A DNA stretch of 64,000 nucleotides from Serratia sp. Ag1 (GCF_000743355.1 NZ_JQEI01000002.1:1-64000), one strand, 5' to 3'. Positions 17,401 to 25,976 are shown, numbered from the stretch's first letter. Notes: generated by a model not told the origin, from the letters alone. Program-made: numbers and translations.

Positions 17401-19998
17401 TTATCCTTTAGTCTCACACCGGCCGTTGAAGCTTTGTATTACCGAGTTGCTGTGGTTTTTTGCCTGTGGCATCAGCACATATCCCACCATGCACTGCATC
17501 TGGCTATCTTCACCCCATTTAACGCGTAGCTGGCCTTTATTTTCGGTCACTCGAGCATACAGTTGCCCACCTTGGCCCACCGAGCCCACGCTGTTGCCTT
17601 TACTGTCAAAGATATCGGCACCAAACGGCACGGGTTCACCCTGATAAGTCGCATTCACCAGAATAGGTGTGCCCTGCTTGGTATTGTATTTCACCTTCAC
17701 CACCGCGCCAGAATAAGGCGCCACTTTCTGGCTGGTATTGTCCAGTTCCACGCTGCTTGCCGTCCCCTTCGGATCGATGCTGACTTCATTCATCTGATAG
17801 GGGCTCAGATAAGGCACAACTGCATATCCCCACGGATCAATACGCACACCTGGATACGAAGATACGCTGGCACCTTCCGCACCTTTGGCTTCCACCAAGG
17901 CGAAAGTGTCTGAGGTATAAGGTGTAAAACTTACGCCGCCAGCATGCCCAATCATTGTGCCGTTTATCCCGGCAGAGGCGCTCTGGTAACTTTTGCCGGT
18001 GCTGTAAGTGCCACTGAGTGCGGCTACCGGGCTGCGGTAGTTGCCGCTTAGCGATCCACTGGAGCCGCCCCCCTGATTGGCATTCATGGCCGTAACACCA
18101 TAGCTGAACTGATTTTCCACCCCGGCAATGCCAGACACGCTAGCTTGCTGGCCATAGCGGCCACTGCTGTCATGCGATAAGTCCATACGCAACTGAGGAG
18201 TATGCGTCTGATCGTTCCGGCCCAGCGGCAGACTGAAGCTCAGCAGATAGCTGGTTTGTGCCGTACCCAAACTGGAAAAACTGCGGTTAATACTAAGGCC
18301 GTAAGAAAGGCGCTGATAACGGTTGTTATACCCCATCTGGTACTGCTTCTCGCTGCCGTCTTTGTTCCAATAGTTCTGCAGTGAACCACTGACATACAAC
18401 TGCCCCCAGCCATCCGGTAAGCCCTGCCCGGCCGTCAGCGTCATGCGGTTTTTAGCGCGAGAAATCGCATCCGGTGAATACCCTTTAGCTACCGTATCAC
18501 GGGTCAGCATCGCGGTCATAAAGTCCATGTAGCCATTGGTTGAGAAACGATAGGCTGCCAGTGACAGGTTGCTGTTGGTTTCGCTGATGAGTTTGCTGTA
18601 ACTCACCTGATAACTCTGGCCGCTGAGGCTGTTATCCGCTTGATATTGGCTATCGTCCGACACTGGGCCTTTCCCCAGATGCGTGCGGGCTTGAGTCACA
18701 TCAAAAGCCAGTGCCCCGATCGGCACACCGATCGCGGTACCCAGTTGCAACGCATAGTAATCCTGGCTCACCTGTAAGCCGCCATAACCGGTGATGCGGT
18801 TAGTCAGCCCATACTGATAAGTAGCCTGATACAGCGCCGGTTTACCACGCAGATTCTCGCTGCGTACTTCACCTGCCGTAACGGCATAGCGCGACGCTCC
18901 TGGCCGCAACAACTGGGCCACCGAAGCATAAGGCACGCTGAAAGTCTGTTCGGTGCCGTCTGACTCACGCACGCTGACATCCAGATCGCCACCGTAGCCA
19001 GTCGGATACAGATCGTTGATCAGGAACTCCCCCGGCGTGACCGTGGTTTCATACAACACCTGGCCACTCTGGCGCACGGTAACGCGGGCGTTGGTCCGGG
19101 CAATACCACGGATTTCCGGCGCGTAGCCACGCAGGGATTCCGGCAGCATCCGTTCGTCGGTGGCTAGCTGAATACCAAAAAACGGCAAGGTATCAAAAAG
19201 CTGCCCGGTAGTATTTGACTGCCCCATCAACACTCGAGCCTTGAGTGCCAGAATATCTCGCTGCAGGTAGGTATTGATGTTGCTGTACTGGTTCGGCCCA
19301 TTGTCCATACGGGTATAAGAACCGTTGTGCCGCAGATACCAGGCACCCACATTCAGCCCGGCATTCACCCCGGCAAACACCGAGTTGAAAGTATTGCCGT
19401 TCGACTCGCTGGTGTAACCATTGACGTTATAACCGAACAAAATCGCTGGTACCCCACGATCCCATAATTCTGGGCTCACGCTGCCCCTGGCGGTATTCAA
19501 CATATAGATCTGAGGAATAACGATATCCAGACGTTGTTCATTACTGTCGTAATTAACCCGTGCTTCAGGTAACTTGTGTTGTAAATCAATACATAATTCA
19601 CCGCTATTCTGTTGGCTTAAAAAATCGCTAGGCAGTTTATCGTAATTAAAAGCAATATTTTTAACAAGGTCACTATTCAAGCAAGGATAAACTGATTTAT
19701 CTGCTCGGGTTTTAAACTCAACATCGGTATTACTGACAAGTTGATCATTAATATATAAAGCAGTTTTATACACGCCAGGCAGCCCGGAAGAACCATTGGC
19801 AAAACGGCTGAGATCAACCGATTTTTGATCATCAATATTCAGGAAAGAAGCATCGAACTCCAGATTCTTTGCGCTCCCTTCCTGCGGAGCAGAAACAGCC
19901 GTTTCAGCGTTAACATTTCCCATAAACAAAGTAGATAAAATGGCCACAGTCAAAGGGGACACTCGACCACGGAGGGAATATTGCAAAGGTTTTAACAT
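17401..19998 (-). CDS. Outer-membrane fimbrial usher, operon 3 (FimD-like)
   Basis: An 865-residue FimD/PapC-family usher. Signal peptide to about residue 32 (GNVNAE), N-terminal periplasmic domain (LEFDASFL ... LYINDQLVSNTDVEF, with Cys at about 104 and 136), beta-barrel with the plug (RGIARTNARVTVRQSGQVLY, ETTVTPGEFLINDLYPTGYG GDLDV, about 300-345), and two C-terminal domains with a final Cys pair (DSQMQCMVGYVL, FNGRCETKG). It forms the pore and assembly platform of the third fimbria. It follows the chaperone gene by 77 bp. Confidence 0.94.
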   Translation of the reverse strand: MLKPLQYSLRGRVSPLTVAILSTLFMGNVNAETAVSAPQEGSAKNLEFDASFLNIDDQKSVDLSRFANGSSGLPGVYKTALYINDQLVSNTDVEFKTRADKSVYPCLNSDLVKNIAFNYDKLPSDFLSQQNSGELCIDLQHKLPEARVNYDSNEQRLDIVIPQIYMLNTARGSVSPELWDRGVPAILFGYNVNGYTSESNGNTFNSVFAGVNAGLNVGAWYLRHNGSYTRMDNGPNQYSNINTYLQRDILALKARVLMGQSNTTGQLFDTLPFFGIQLATDERMLPESLRGYAPEIRGIARTNARVTVRQSGQVLYETTVTPGEFLINDLYPTGYGGDLDVSVRESDGTEQTFSVPYASVAQLLRPGASRYAVTAGEVRSENLRGKPALYQATYQYGLTNRITGYGGLQVSQDYYALQLGTAIGVPIGALAFDVTQARTHLGKGPVSDDSQYQADNSLSGQSYQVSYSKLISETNSNLSLAAYRFSTNGYMDFMTAMLTRDTVAKGYSPDAISRAKNRMTLTAGQGLPDGWGQLYVSGSLQNYWNKDGSEKQYQMGYNNRYQRLSYGLSINRSFSSLGTAQTSYLLSFSLPLGRNDQTHTPQLRMDLSHDSSGRYGQQASVSGIAGVENQFSYGVTAMNANQGGGSSGSLSGNYRSPVAALSGTYSTGKSYQSASAGINGTMIGHAGGVSFTPYTSDTFALVEAKGAEGASVSSYPGVRIDPWGYAVVPYLSPYQMNEVSIDPKGTASSVELDNTSQKVAPYSGAVVKVKYNTKQGTPILVNATYQGEPVPFGADIFDSKGNSVGSVGQGGQLYARVTENKGQLRVKWGEDSQMQCMVGYVLMPQAKNHSNSVIQSFNGRCETKG

Positions 19999-20075
19999 AA
20001 AGAATCCCTTTAAGGGTTTATTTCCTGAATAATGATGGGCATCGAAATTAAATATATTTACGCTTGTCTAATAAT

Positions 20076-20777
20076 TTATTTCACGACAGCATCGAAGGCA
20101 TTCACTGCACCATAATCGTTAACAAAACTACCGGTTACTTTACTTCCTGGTTGGCCTGGCAAATTCAGTACCACGGTAGAGCGCGGTGTAATCATGGCGT
20201 TATCAAGCTTTTTACCGTTGAGCGACAGATCCACCAGAGAAACATAATACGGAGTCGGATTAGTGGCCTGCACGGCGTGACCCTTGCTATTCCAGGTTAC
20301 CGCTTTGGCTGCATCGTTGGCATTACCTTCCAAACCCACTGGGCGATAGAACAGCTTGATCCGAGTACGGAACGCCATCTGCAGACGGTTTTCGCTGCTT
20401 TGCGCCTGGCTTTTGGCGGGAACTTCCAGCACATTCAGCCAGAACACCGATTCTTTATCCATCGGCAGCGTCCCCCCCGTGTAGCTGATACGCAGCGTCT
20501 GGCCCTTGCTGGCCTCAACACGGTTCATCGGTGGGGTCAGTACAAAAGGCACTTTTATGGCTGTCGGTTTGGCATTGGGATCACCGTTGTCAATCCAGCT
20601 TTGTAACAGCACGGGGGAGGGGCCAACGTTGCTGACTTTGACACTGACCTCTTGGGCGTCTGAAGGGTAAATCACTCGCGTACCGCTAATCACCACGCTG
20701 GCCAGGCTGTGTGCGCTGAACAGTGCGGCAGTAGCAAATGCACACACCCGACGTATATTGAGAGAAAGAGACTGCAT
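20076..20777 (-). CDS. Periplasmic fimbrial chaperone, operon 3
   Basis: A 233-residue FimC/PapD-like chaperone, using ATG 20777 (MQSLSLNIRRVCAFATAALF), which has AGGAG upstream; the frame continues to 20945 but would run into the pilin gene. After the signal peptide, VVISGTRVIYPSDAQEVSVK is the classic N-terminal strand, LRISYTGGTLPMDKESVFWL NVLEVP is a hallmark segment, and FRTRIKLFYRPVGL is the G1 strand used in donor-strand complementation. It lies 55 bp after the pilin gene, with a hairpin between. Confidence 0.95.
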   Translation of the reverse strand: MQSLSLNIRRVCAFATAALFSAHSLASVVISGTRVIYPSDAQEVSVKVSNVGPSPVLLQSWIDNGDPNAKPTAIKVPFVLTPPMNRVEASKGQTLRISYTGGTLPMDKESVFWLNVLEVPAKSQAQSSENRLQMAFRTRIKLFYRPVGLEGNANDAAKAVTWNSKGHAVQATNPTPYYVSLVDLSLNGKKLDNAMITPRSTVVLNLPGQPGSKVTGSFVNDYGAVNAFDAVVK

Positions 20778-20803
20778 AATAAACTCCTGATGAACCGCCA
20801 GAT

Positions 20804-20825
20804 TGGGAGGGGAACCCCCCTCCCA
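20804..20825 (-). terminator. Intra-operon hairpin after the operon 3 pilin gene
   Basis: TGGGAGGGG (20804-20812) pairs with CCCCTCCCA (20817-20825) across a 4-base loop, 8 bp beyond the pilin stop codon. It is GC-rich without a following T run, so it is more likely an mRNA-stabilising or partial-attenuation hairpin than a full terminator. Confidence 0.65.
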
Positions 20826-20832
20826 CAGCCCA

Positions 20833-21378
20833 TTACTGGTACTGAATAGAATAAACAACGTTGCTGACCACGGTACCTGCTTCGGTTGCTGCTTCAGCGT
20901 AGTAACGTACGGCGTATGGCAGAGTAGCGCTGCCAGCAGAAACATCTTTATAGGTGGTGCTAGTGACTTGATTCTGGTTACCGGCCTGGATGACTGCCTG
21001 AGTCGGGCTCGATGCGTCTAACAGTTGCAGGCTGACACCAGTAGCGTCACCAGTCAGGTTTTTCAGACGACCCGTTACGCTATCCACTGAAGTACCTGCT
21101 TCGAAGAAAGCTGAAGCAGTTTTCAGGGTACCCGCACAGTTTTTCAGTGCCATAACAAAACCAGTCTGGCCCGCCGTTTTAGTTGCCGCATTCAGTTGGT
21201 TAATACTCACCGTTGGCAGGGTAACCGTAGCATCGGCAGCTTGACCATCAACCACCACGTCACAGGTGTTTGCCGTCAATTTGCCGTTAAAGGTGATGGT
21301 GCCGGTAGAAGCTGCCTGAGCCAGGCTTACAGAACCGAATACCGCAGCCAGTGATGCAACGATTGCTAACTTTTTCAT
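20833..21378 (-). CDS. FimA-like major fimbrial subunit, operon 3
   Basis: A 181-residue type-1-family pilin. Signal peptide MKKLAIVASLAAVFGSVSLA ends before QAAS; the mature protein begins TGTITFNGKLTANTCDVVVD and has the canonical disulfide Cys pair (NTCDV and LKNCAG). The C-terminal ATEAGTVVSNVVYSIQYQ has the penultimate Tyr motif recognised by PapD-like chaperones. It is the first gene of operon 3 and resembles the FimA/SMF-1 group. A 20-bp palindrome lies 67 bp upstream of its start. Confidence 0.95.
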   Translation of the reverse strand: MKKLAIVASLAAVFGSVSLAQAASTGTITFNGKLTANTCDVVVDGQAADATVTLPTVSINQLNAATKTAGQTGFVMALKNCAGTLKTASAFFEAGTSVDSVTGRLKNLTGDATGVSLQLLDASSPTQAVIQAGNQNQVTSTTYKDVSAGSATLPYAVRYYAEAATEAGTVVSNVVYSIQYQ

Positions 21379-21444
21379 ATATATTCCTACTTACCTTATC
21401 TATCTTATTAAACCACTTTAATATCCATTAAAATGGCATGTTTT

Positions 21445-21464
21445 ATACCTATATATATAGGTAT
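21445..21464. promoter_or_regulatory. 20-bp perfect palindrome upstream of the operon 3 pilin
   Basis: ATACCTATATATATAGGTAT is fully self-complementary. It lies between the pilin start (21378) and the stop of the winged-helix gene (21498), where the pilin promoter is expected. It is a good operator candidate, possibly for one of the five local regulators. Confidence 0.55.
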
Positions 21465-21497
21465 GTTGAGTTTGCCCTGGTATTAATAGAGCGAGAT

Positions 21498-21878
21498 TTA
21501 AATAATATGTAAAAAATTGACTTTAGAACTACCAATAGAATAACCAACGCCATGAACATTCCCAATAAAATCATCGGGAAGTCCAATAGAAGAAAGTTTT
21601 TTCCTTAATTCATTTATTGTTTGCCAAAGCCTTTGATTGGATGACGACAAACTAAATTCATCCCATACATTCTTCATAATGTCATTTTTATCAATGACAA
21701 CATTCTGACTATTTATCAGCAAAAAGATCAACAGCCGAGATTGGGTTTCATTTAAAGAGACAGCCTTGAAAAACATGGAGTGTTCAGACGGCTCATCAAT
21801 GTAATAGAACAACTTTCTGTTAGAAATGCTAAATAAAATAACGTCATCAAGCAAAAATCCATAAAGTCTATTGTCCAT
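21498..21878 (-). CDS. Winged-helix (OmpR/ToxR-type) regulator without receiver or membrane domain
   Basis: A 126-residue protein that is almost entirely an OmpR/PhoB-type winged helix. SLNETQSRLLIFLLINSQNV matches the first helices, KNDIMKNVWDEF the positioning helix, SSSNQRLWQTINELRKKLSS the recognition helix and GNVHGVGYSIG the C-terminal hairpin. Unlike OmpR it has no receiver, and unlike ToxR or CadC no transmembrane segment follows. It lies 119 bp upstream of the operon 3 major pilin on the same strand, with a palindrome between, so a local activator of this fimbria is likely but unproven. The ribosome binding site is weak. Confidence 0.8.
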   Translation of the reverse strand: MDNRLYGFLLDDVILFSISNRKLFYYIDEPSEHSMFFKAVSLNETQSRLLIFLLINSQNVVIDKNDIMKNVWDEFSLSSSNQRLWQTINELRKKLSSIGLPDDFIGNVHGVGYSIGSSKVNFLHII

Positions 21879-22743
21879 TTGTACATAAATCTCGGTTTAT
21901 TATTTCACTTTAGATAAAAAAATAACAACCCACTTTTAGAATGTGAACCATTATATAATCCCTTCTATTTATGGCAACTTATCTAAAACAATAAGGTTAT
22001 CTCATATAAAGAAAGCCTTGCCAGAATTAAATGCTACCAAAATTATTGTATGCCATGTTTTTAATTAAAAATTTAATTTCTGACATTGATTAATGATACT
22101 GTTACTAGAAATAGTCCATCAGTCAAAAAACCTTAATTTTTGGTATTTTTGGATTTTAAATCCATTAAAAAATTTTTACTTATTAATATCAATAAGATAC
22201 AACAAAAAAACCGATTAAGATATATCTGTCACCCTTAGCTGGCATGAGATAGCATCCTGTCCTATGGCAGATAACACCACACATCACGTAACTCTAATTG
22301 GTTGTTATTATGACTATCTTAGTGTCGTGCCTTGCCCAACAATCCCCCCCGTTAGCGCCCTCTGGTATGCGCCTCATTGAACTTAAATACCGCTTTAAGA
22401 CCAACGTAATCGTTTGCGCACATCCCAATGAGTCACCTCGGTTAATGTTATAACCAATAAAGCCCCCTTCTCGTAGATACTTGACACTCCTCTCTATTGG
22501 TCAAACGTCTACGCTGAATTAACTTCCACCAGGGTAAAAATCCCCACCGTAGTTTTGCATTCCTGAGCTTTGTTGGGCCCCCTTCAGATAACGTCTTAAT
22601 AGTGAGCCGAATACAAACGACCATTCCCCCTAAAATACAGAAAGATTTCCCTTTAATTCGATACATGGCAAAATTAATATAACCAACGCCCAAGCAACTT
22701 GAAGTATAAAGAAGATTAACACTCTATTTCAGCCTGGTACGGG
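21879..22743. other. AT-rich intergenic region without recognised genes
   Basis: Non-coding DNA upstream of the winged-helix gene. The stretch 21900-22220 is very AT-rich and may hold the promoter of that gene. At 22690-22713 there is a fragment of the dispersed repeat (GCAACTTGAAGTAT). An 81-codon minus-strand frame (22448-22693) has no family resemblance and no ribosome binding site. Otherwise nothing recognised. Confidence 0.4.
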
Positions 22744-22937
22744 GTGAGCAAATAAATATGCACTTTAATGCCTCGCTGTTAGTGTGTGTACTATAAGATT
22801 CTTCCAGAATTTTGTGAAGACTCTATTTTTTTATCAATGATAAAAAAATTTTCATGGTAGAAAGGTAATATACAATTTTAACAAAAAATTAATTATTAAA
22901 AAAACCATAACCATTTGTTTTAAATGAATTTACGTTA
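22744..22937. promoter_or_regulatory. Conserved fimbrial upstream element, copy C
   Basis: Third copy of the module. Blocks: GTGAGCA at 22744; ACTATAAGA at 22790; TGTGAAGACTC at 22813; palindrome TTTTTTTATC-AAT-GATAAAAAAA centred at 22837; ATAACCATTTGTTTTAAATG at about 22907-22926. It is 959 bp upstream of the winged-helix gene that precedes operon 3, and 314 bp before the divergent LysR gene (23151). Confidence 0.75.
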
Positions 22938-23150
22938 GATATAACTCATCGGAATTGTTTTCTCATCTAGAGTATGTAAAGAAATTTTAACTTCATATTT
23001 TTTATTTCTCTGCCATGGTTTTGGCAAAAAAACAACTATAATAATAGCAGCAGCTTTGAGTAGAACCCGAAATTGCCATTGGAAAGCACTAAGATAACCA
23101 TGGTTTGTGCCTCTCCGACGATAGCAGCTCATAACACCAAGGGTGAACCT

Positions 23151-24071
23151 ATGCCATACATGCCAAAATTAAATCAACTGGAAGTTTTTGACGCAATTAT
23201 AACATGCGGTAGCATGCACGCAGCGGCCAGGATGTTGAATCAAACACAGCCAGCCGTAACACGCAGTTTGAAAGAACTGGAACAAAGACTCGGCACGCCG
23301 CTAATTGTGCGCGGCGTGAACGGCATTGTCCTGACGGAAATGGGCAAACTTTTCGAACCTCGCATGAGGTTGGCTTTAAGTGAGTTGAGGCGTGCAGTTG
23401 ATGAAATTGGTCAGGTGACTCAAGCCACAGATGGCACAGTCTCTTTTGGTTGCTCACTGTTGCCAAGTTGCAGCATCCTGCCAACGGTAATAGAAAGGTT
23501 CCACGAAGTACTGAATAGAAATGCCAAAATTATTATGACCGAAGGGCAACTTTCTGATTTGCTGCCCTCATTACGTCTAGGACGACTTGATTTTTTCATC
23601 GGTGTGCTAACCCCAGAGCTTTATCTGAATGAGTTTATTGTAGAACCGCTGTTAACAACAGAATTCTGCGTCATCGCTCGCAAAGGGCATCCCCTGGCAA
23701 ACTGTTCCTCATTATCTGCTCTGCGTGATGCAAAATGGTATCTCCCCATGTCTGAGGCTGGGTATTATACCGACCTTGAAACACAACTCTTCCCTAAAGG
23801 AAGGAATAGCGGTATATCTATTTTATTCAGTGATTCAATAACGATAGGTGAATATCTTATTATAGACTCAGACTACCTTTTTATCGGGCCAGAGATGATG
23901 TTGATTCAACCCCGCAACGAGAAAGCTTTCTGCAAAGTGCCAGTAAAAGAAAAACTTCCCGATGGGACTTTTAGCCTGATATATAGCAAAAAAACGGCGA
24001 TGACACCGGTTGCTAAACTGTTGGCAGATGAAATTCGTCATCAATGTAAAGTAGTGAGTGCGCAATTGTAG
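23151..24071 (+). CDS. LysR-family regulator, TdcA-like (paralogue of 7327-8238)
   Basis: A 306-residue LysR-type factor from ATG 23151 (MPYMPKLNQLEVFDAI), preceded by AAGGGTG; the frame is open further upstream to 23073 without a better start. The winged helix spans about residues 5-63 (MHAAARMLNQTQPAVTRSLK). The effector domain shows GRLDFFIG, EPLLTTEFCVIARKGHPL, WYLP and GYYTDLE, each with a counterpart in the LysR protein at 7327-8238. It is divergent from the fimbrial block and lies just right of element copy C. TdcA-like by overall pattern; target genes are unknown. Confidence 0.88.
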   Translation: MPYMPKLNQLEVFDAIITCGSMHAAARMLNQTQPAVTRSLKELEQRLGTPLIVRGVNGIVLTEMGKLFEPRMRLALSELRRAVDEIGQVTQATDGTVSFGCSLLPSCSILPTVIERFHEVLNRNAKIIMTEGQLSDLLPSLRLGRLDFFIGVLTPELYLNEFIVEPLLTTEFCVIARKGHPLANCSSLSALRDAKWYLPMSEAGYYTDLETQLFPKGRNSGISILFSDSITIGEYLIIDSDYLFIGPEMMLIQPRNEKAFCKVPVKEKLPDGTFSLIYSKKTAMTPVAKLLADEIRHQCKVVSAQL

Positions 24072-24113
24072 AGAGTGACGGTATCAATGGCAGAAGCCTC
24101 AAGCTGTTGCGAT

Positions 24114-25005
24114 TTACCCCGATTGATGAGCGACTCGCAGAAGCCATTCCTCAACGATCGTGACAGCCTCAGGCGACGCATACTTTTGACTTTTAACAAG
24201 ATAGTAAGACATCCCTTTCAGTACCGGTTTGCTGACAATCTGCAGTACCCCCAGACGCAGTTCTTCTTCTATCAATAACAGACTCAAAAGTGCCACTCCC
24301 TGCCCTGCGATAACCGCCTGAATCGCGTGGCTTTCCTCGGAATATCGTATACCTGTAGACATATCAGCTGGCTTGCGCCCTGTTGCCAGCGCCCAAACAC
24401 CCCATGTCAGTTCGACAGGCAGGGGCCGGTGCCAATCAAAATGGATTAACGGCCATTGCAATGCGTCCTGGCCCATCGTTGTCAACAGCATCTTATTGGC
24501 AACAGGTGCGAAATGATCATCCAAAAGTAGCGTGACGTTCATTCCCCCATACTGGCCGGCCCTGGCCGTATCGGATCGCCAAATCTGCAGTACCCGCATT
24601 GAGATCAACCGGTGTATTAGAGGCATGAATATGCAGGTCAATATCGGGATAAGCTTCTTGAAAACTCGCCAATCGTGGAACCAGCCATTTGGTTGCGAAT
24701 GCGGGCGTAGTGGATAAGGTCACCGATGAGCGGCGCGGCTTGCGTATATGTTCAATGGCGAGGCCGATCGTTTCGAAGCTGCTGTGTACGGCAGTAAACA
24801 ACGCCACCCCATTTGCCGTCAGTTCAACCGCCCGCACTTTACGCAGAAACAGAGGGTGTTCGAGATACTCCTCCAAGACTCGGATACGGTGGCTGATCGC
24901 CGTAGCCGTAACCGCTAATTCTTCAGCAGCCTTCTTGAAACTGCCCAAACGCGCTGCGGCCTCAAAAGCGCGGAGAGAAGTCAACGATGGGAGTTTTATT
25001 GCCAT
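24114..25005 (-). pseudogene. LysR-family regulator (GcvA-like), frameshifted
   Basis: Two overlapping frames together make one LysR protein of about 297 residues. The first (25005 to about 24560) gives the helix-turn-helix (LTSLRAFEAAARLGSFKKAA EELAV) and the first half of the ligand domain up to GTADLAIRYGQG. The second (about 24555 to 24114) continues with QYGGMNVTLLLDDHFAPVAN and the C-terminal half (GQGVALL, LVKS). The join requires a one-base change near GGCCAGGGCCGGCCAG (about 24555-24572). It is divergent from the azoreductase-like gene, as a dedicated regulator would be. It may be a recent mutation or a sequencing error. Confidence 0.85.
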
Positions 25006-25120
25006 AAATAAGTGACCTCATATCATCTATTGACTGAAATTATATCGTTTGTTGACCGCCAATATTAAGTAGAAACTGTCCGCACTTGAATTAATATCAT
25101 CTTTAAGGATTCAGATTCGT

Positions 25121-25786
25121 ATGACCACATTATTACATATTGATTCCAGTGCCCGCTCCGGGCGCTCTGGCGAGATTAGTCACGGCTCGCACACTCGTCG
25201 CTTAACGGCACGTTTCGTACAGCAGTGGATGGCACAGCACCCCGAGACAAAAGTAATCTATCGCGACGTCGGCCAAGACCCCCCTGCTCCCGTCACTGCA
25301 CAATGGATACATGCGGCTTTTACGCCTGTAAACAGGCGTGAGGCCTGGATGAAGGACGAGTTGCGAATGAGTGATACGTTGGTCGATGACCTGCTTCAAG
25401 CCGATCTGATCGTTGCTGGCGTCCCTATGTATAACTTCGGGCCTCCCGCGCAGTTCAAAGCATACATCGACAACATTGTCCGGGTGGGGCGTACCTTTGG
25501 ATTTGATCGCAGCCGAGCAGGGGAACCTTATTGGCCCATGCTTGCAGATGCTGGCAAACGTCTGGTCATTCTCTCTTCACGCGGGGATTACGGCTATCAA
25601 CCGGGTGGCCGTATTGCAACGCGTAATCACGTAGAGGCCTCGGTCCGTGCAGCATTTGCCTATATTGGTATAACCGATGTTTATGAAGCAGCAATAGAAT
25701 ACGATGAATTCGCGGATCATCGTCTGGCAGCTTCAATTCAGCAGGCAGAAACTGCGGTGGACAACCTGGTATCATTACTGACTTAA
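25121..25786 (+). CDS. FMN-dependent NADH-azoreductase-like flavoprotein
   Basis: A 221-residue flavodoxin-fold protein of the AzoR/NQO family, which reduces azo compounds and quinones with NAD(P)H. The N-terminal LLHIDSSARSGRSGEISHG, ending in a Ser-rich phosphate loop, and VAGVPMYNFGPPAQFKAYID NIVRVGRTFGF are family signatures; SSRGDYGYQPGG follows. It is slightly longer than E. coli AzoR (about 201 residues) and probably a separate clade, so I give no symbol. A LysR gene (now frameshifted) is divergent from it. A hairpin at 25856-25883 follows. Confidence 0.85.
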   Translation: MTTLLHIDSSARSGRSGEISHGSHTRRLTARFVQQWMAQHPETKVIYRDVGQDPPAPVTAQWIHAAFTPVNRREAWMKDELRMSDTLVDDLLQADLIVAGVPMYNFGPPAQFKAYIDNIVRVGRTFGFDRSRAGEPYWPMLADAGKRLVILSSRGDYGYQPGGRIATRNHVEASVRAAFAYIGITDVYEAAIEYDEFADHRLAASIQQAETAVDNLVSLLT

Positions 25787-25855
25787 CGGTCAAAAAGATA
25801 TTTTTAAATTCGCCACTGCCACTGCTTGCCAGCATGGCGAATAACAGCTACTCAA

Positions 25856-25883
25856 TGAACAGCCTCGTGATGGAGGCTGTTCA
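25856..25883. terminator. Hairpin downstream of the azoreductase-like gene
   Basis: TGAACAGCCTC (25856-25866) pairs perfectly with GAGGCTGTTCA (25873-25883) over a 6-base loop between convergent genes. There is no clear T run. Confidence 0.6.
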
Positions 25884-25976
25884 TACTGCTTATTGCTAGA
25901 GTAAATTTCTTTTAATTTCAGACAGGAGCCTTAACAAAACTCAGTTGCTCGGTACTCCGCTGAAAAAACCATAAGG

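Noticed and set aside
22448-22693. 81-codon minus-strand frame between operon 3 and the LysR gene
   Set aside because: No ribosome binding site or recognisable family; ends in a repeat fragment.
6614-22937. The conserved T7ATC-N3-GATA7 element as a phase-variation (invertible) switch
   Set aside because: The arms are only about 10 bp and 3 bp apart, copies are in the same orientation, no larger inverted pair flanks a pilin promoter, and no tyrosine recombinase gene of FimB/FimE type is in the window.
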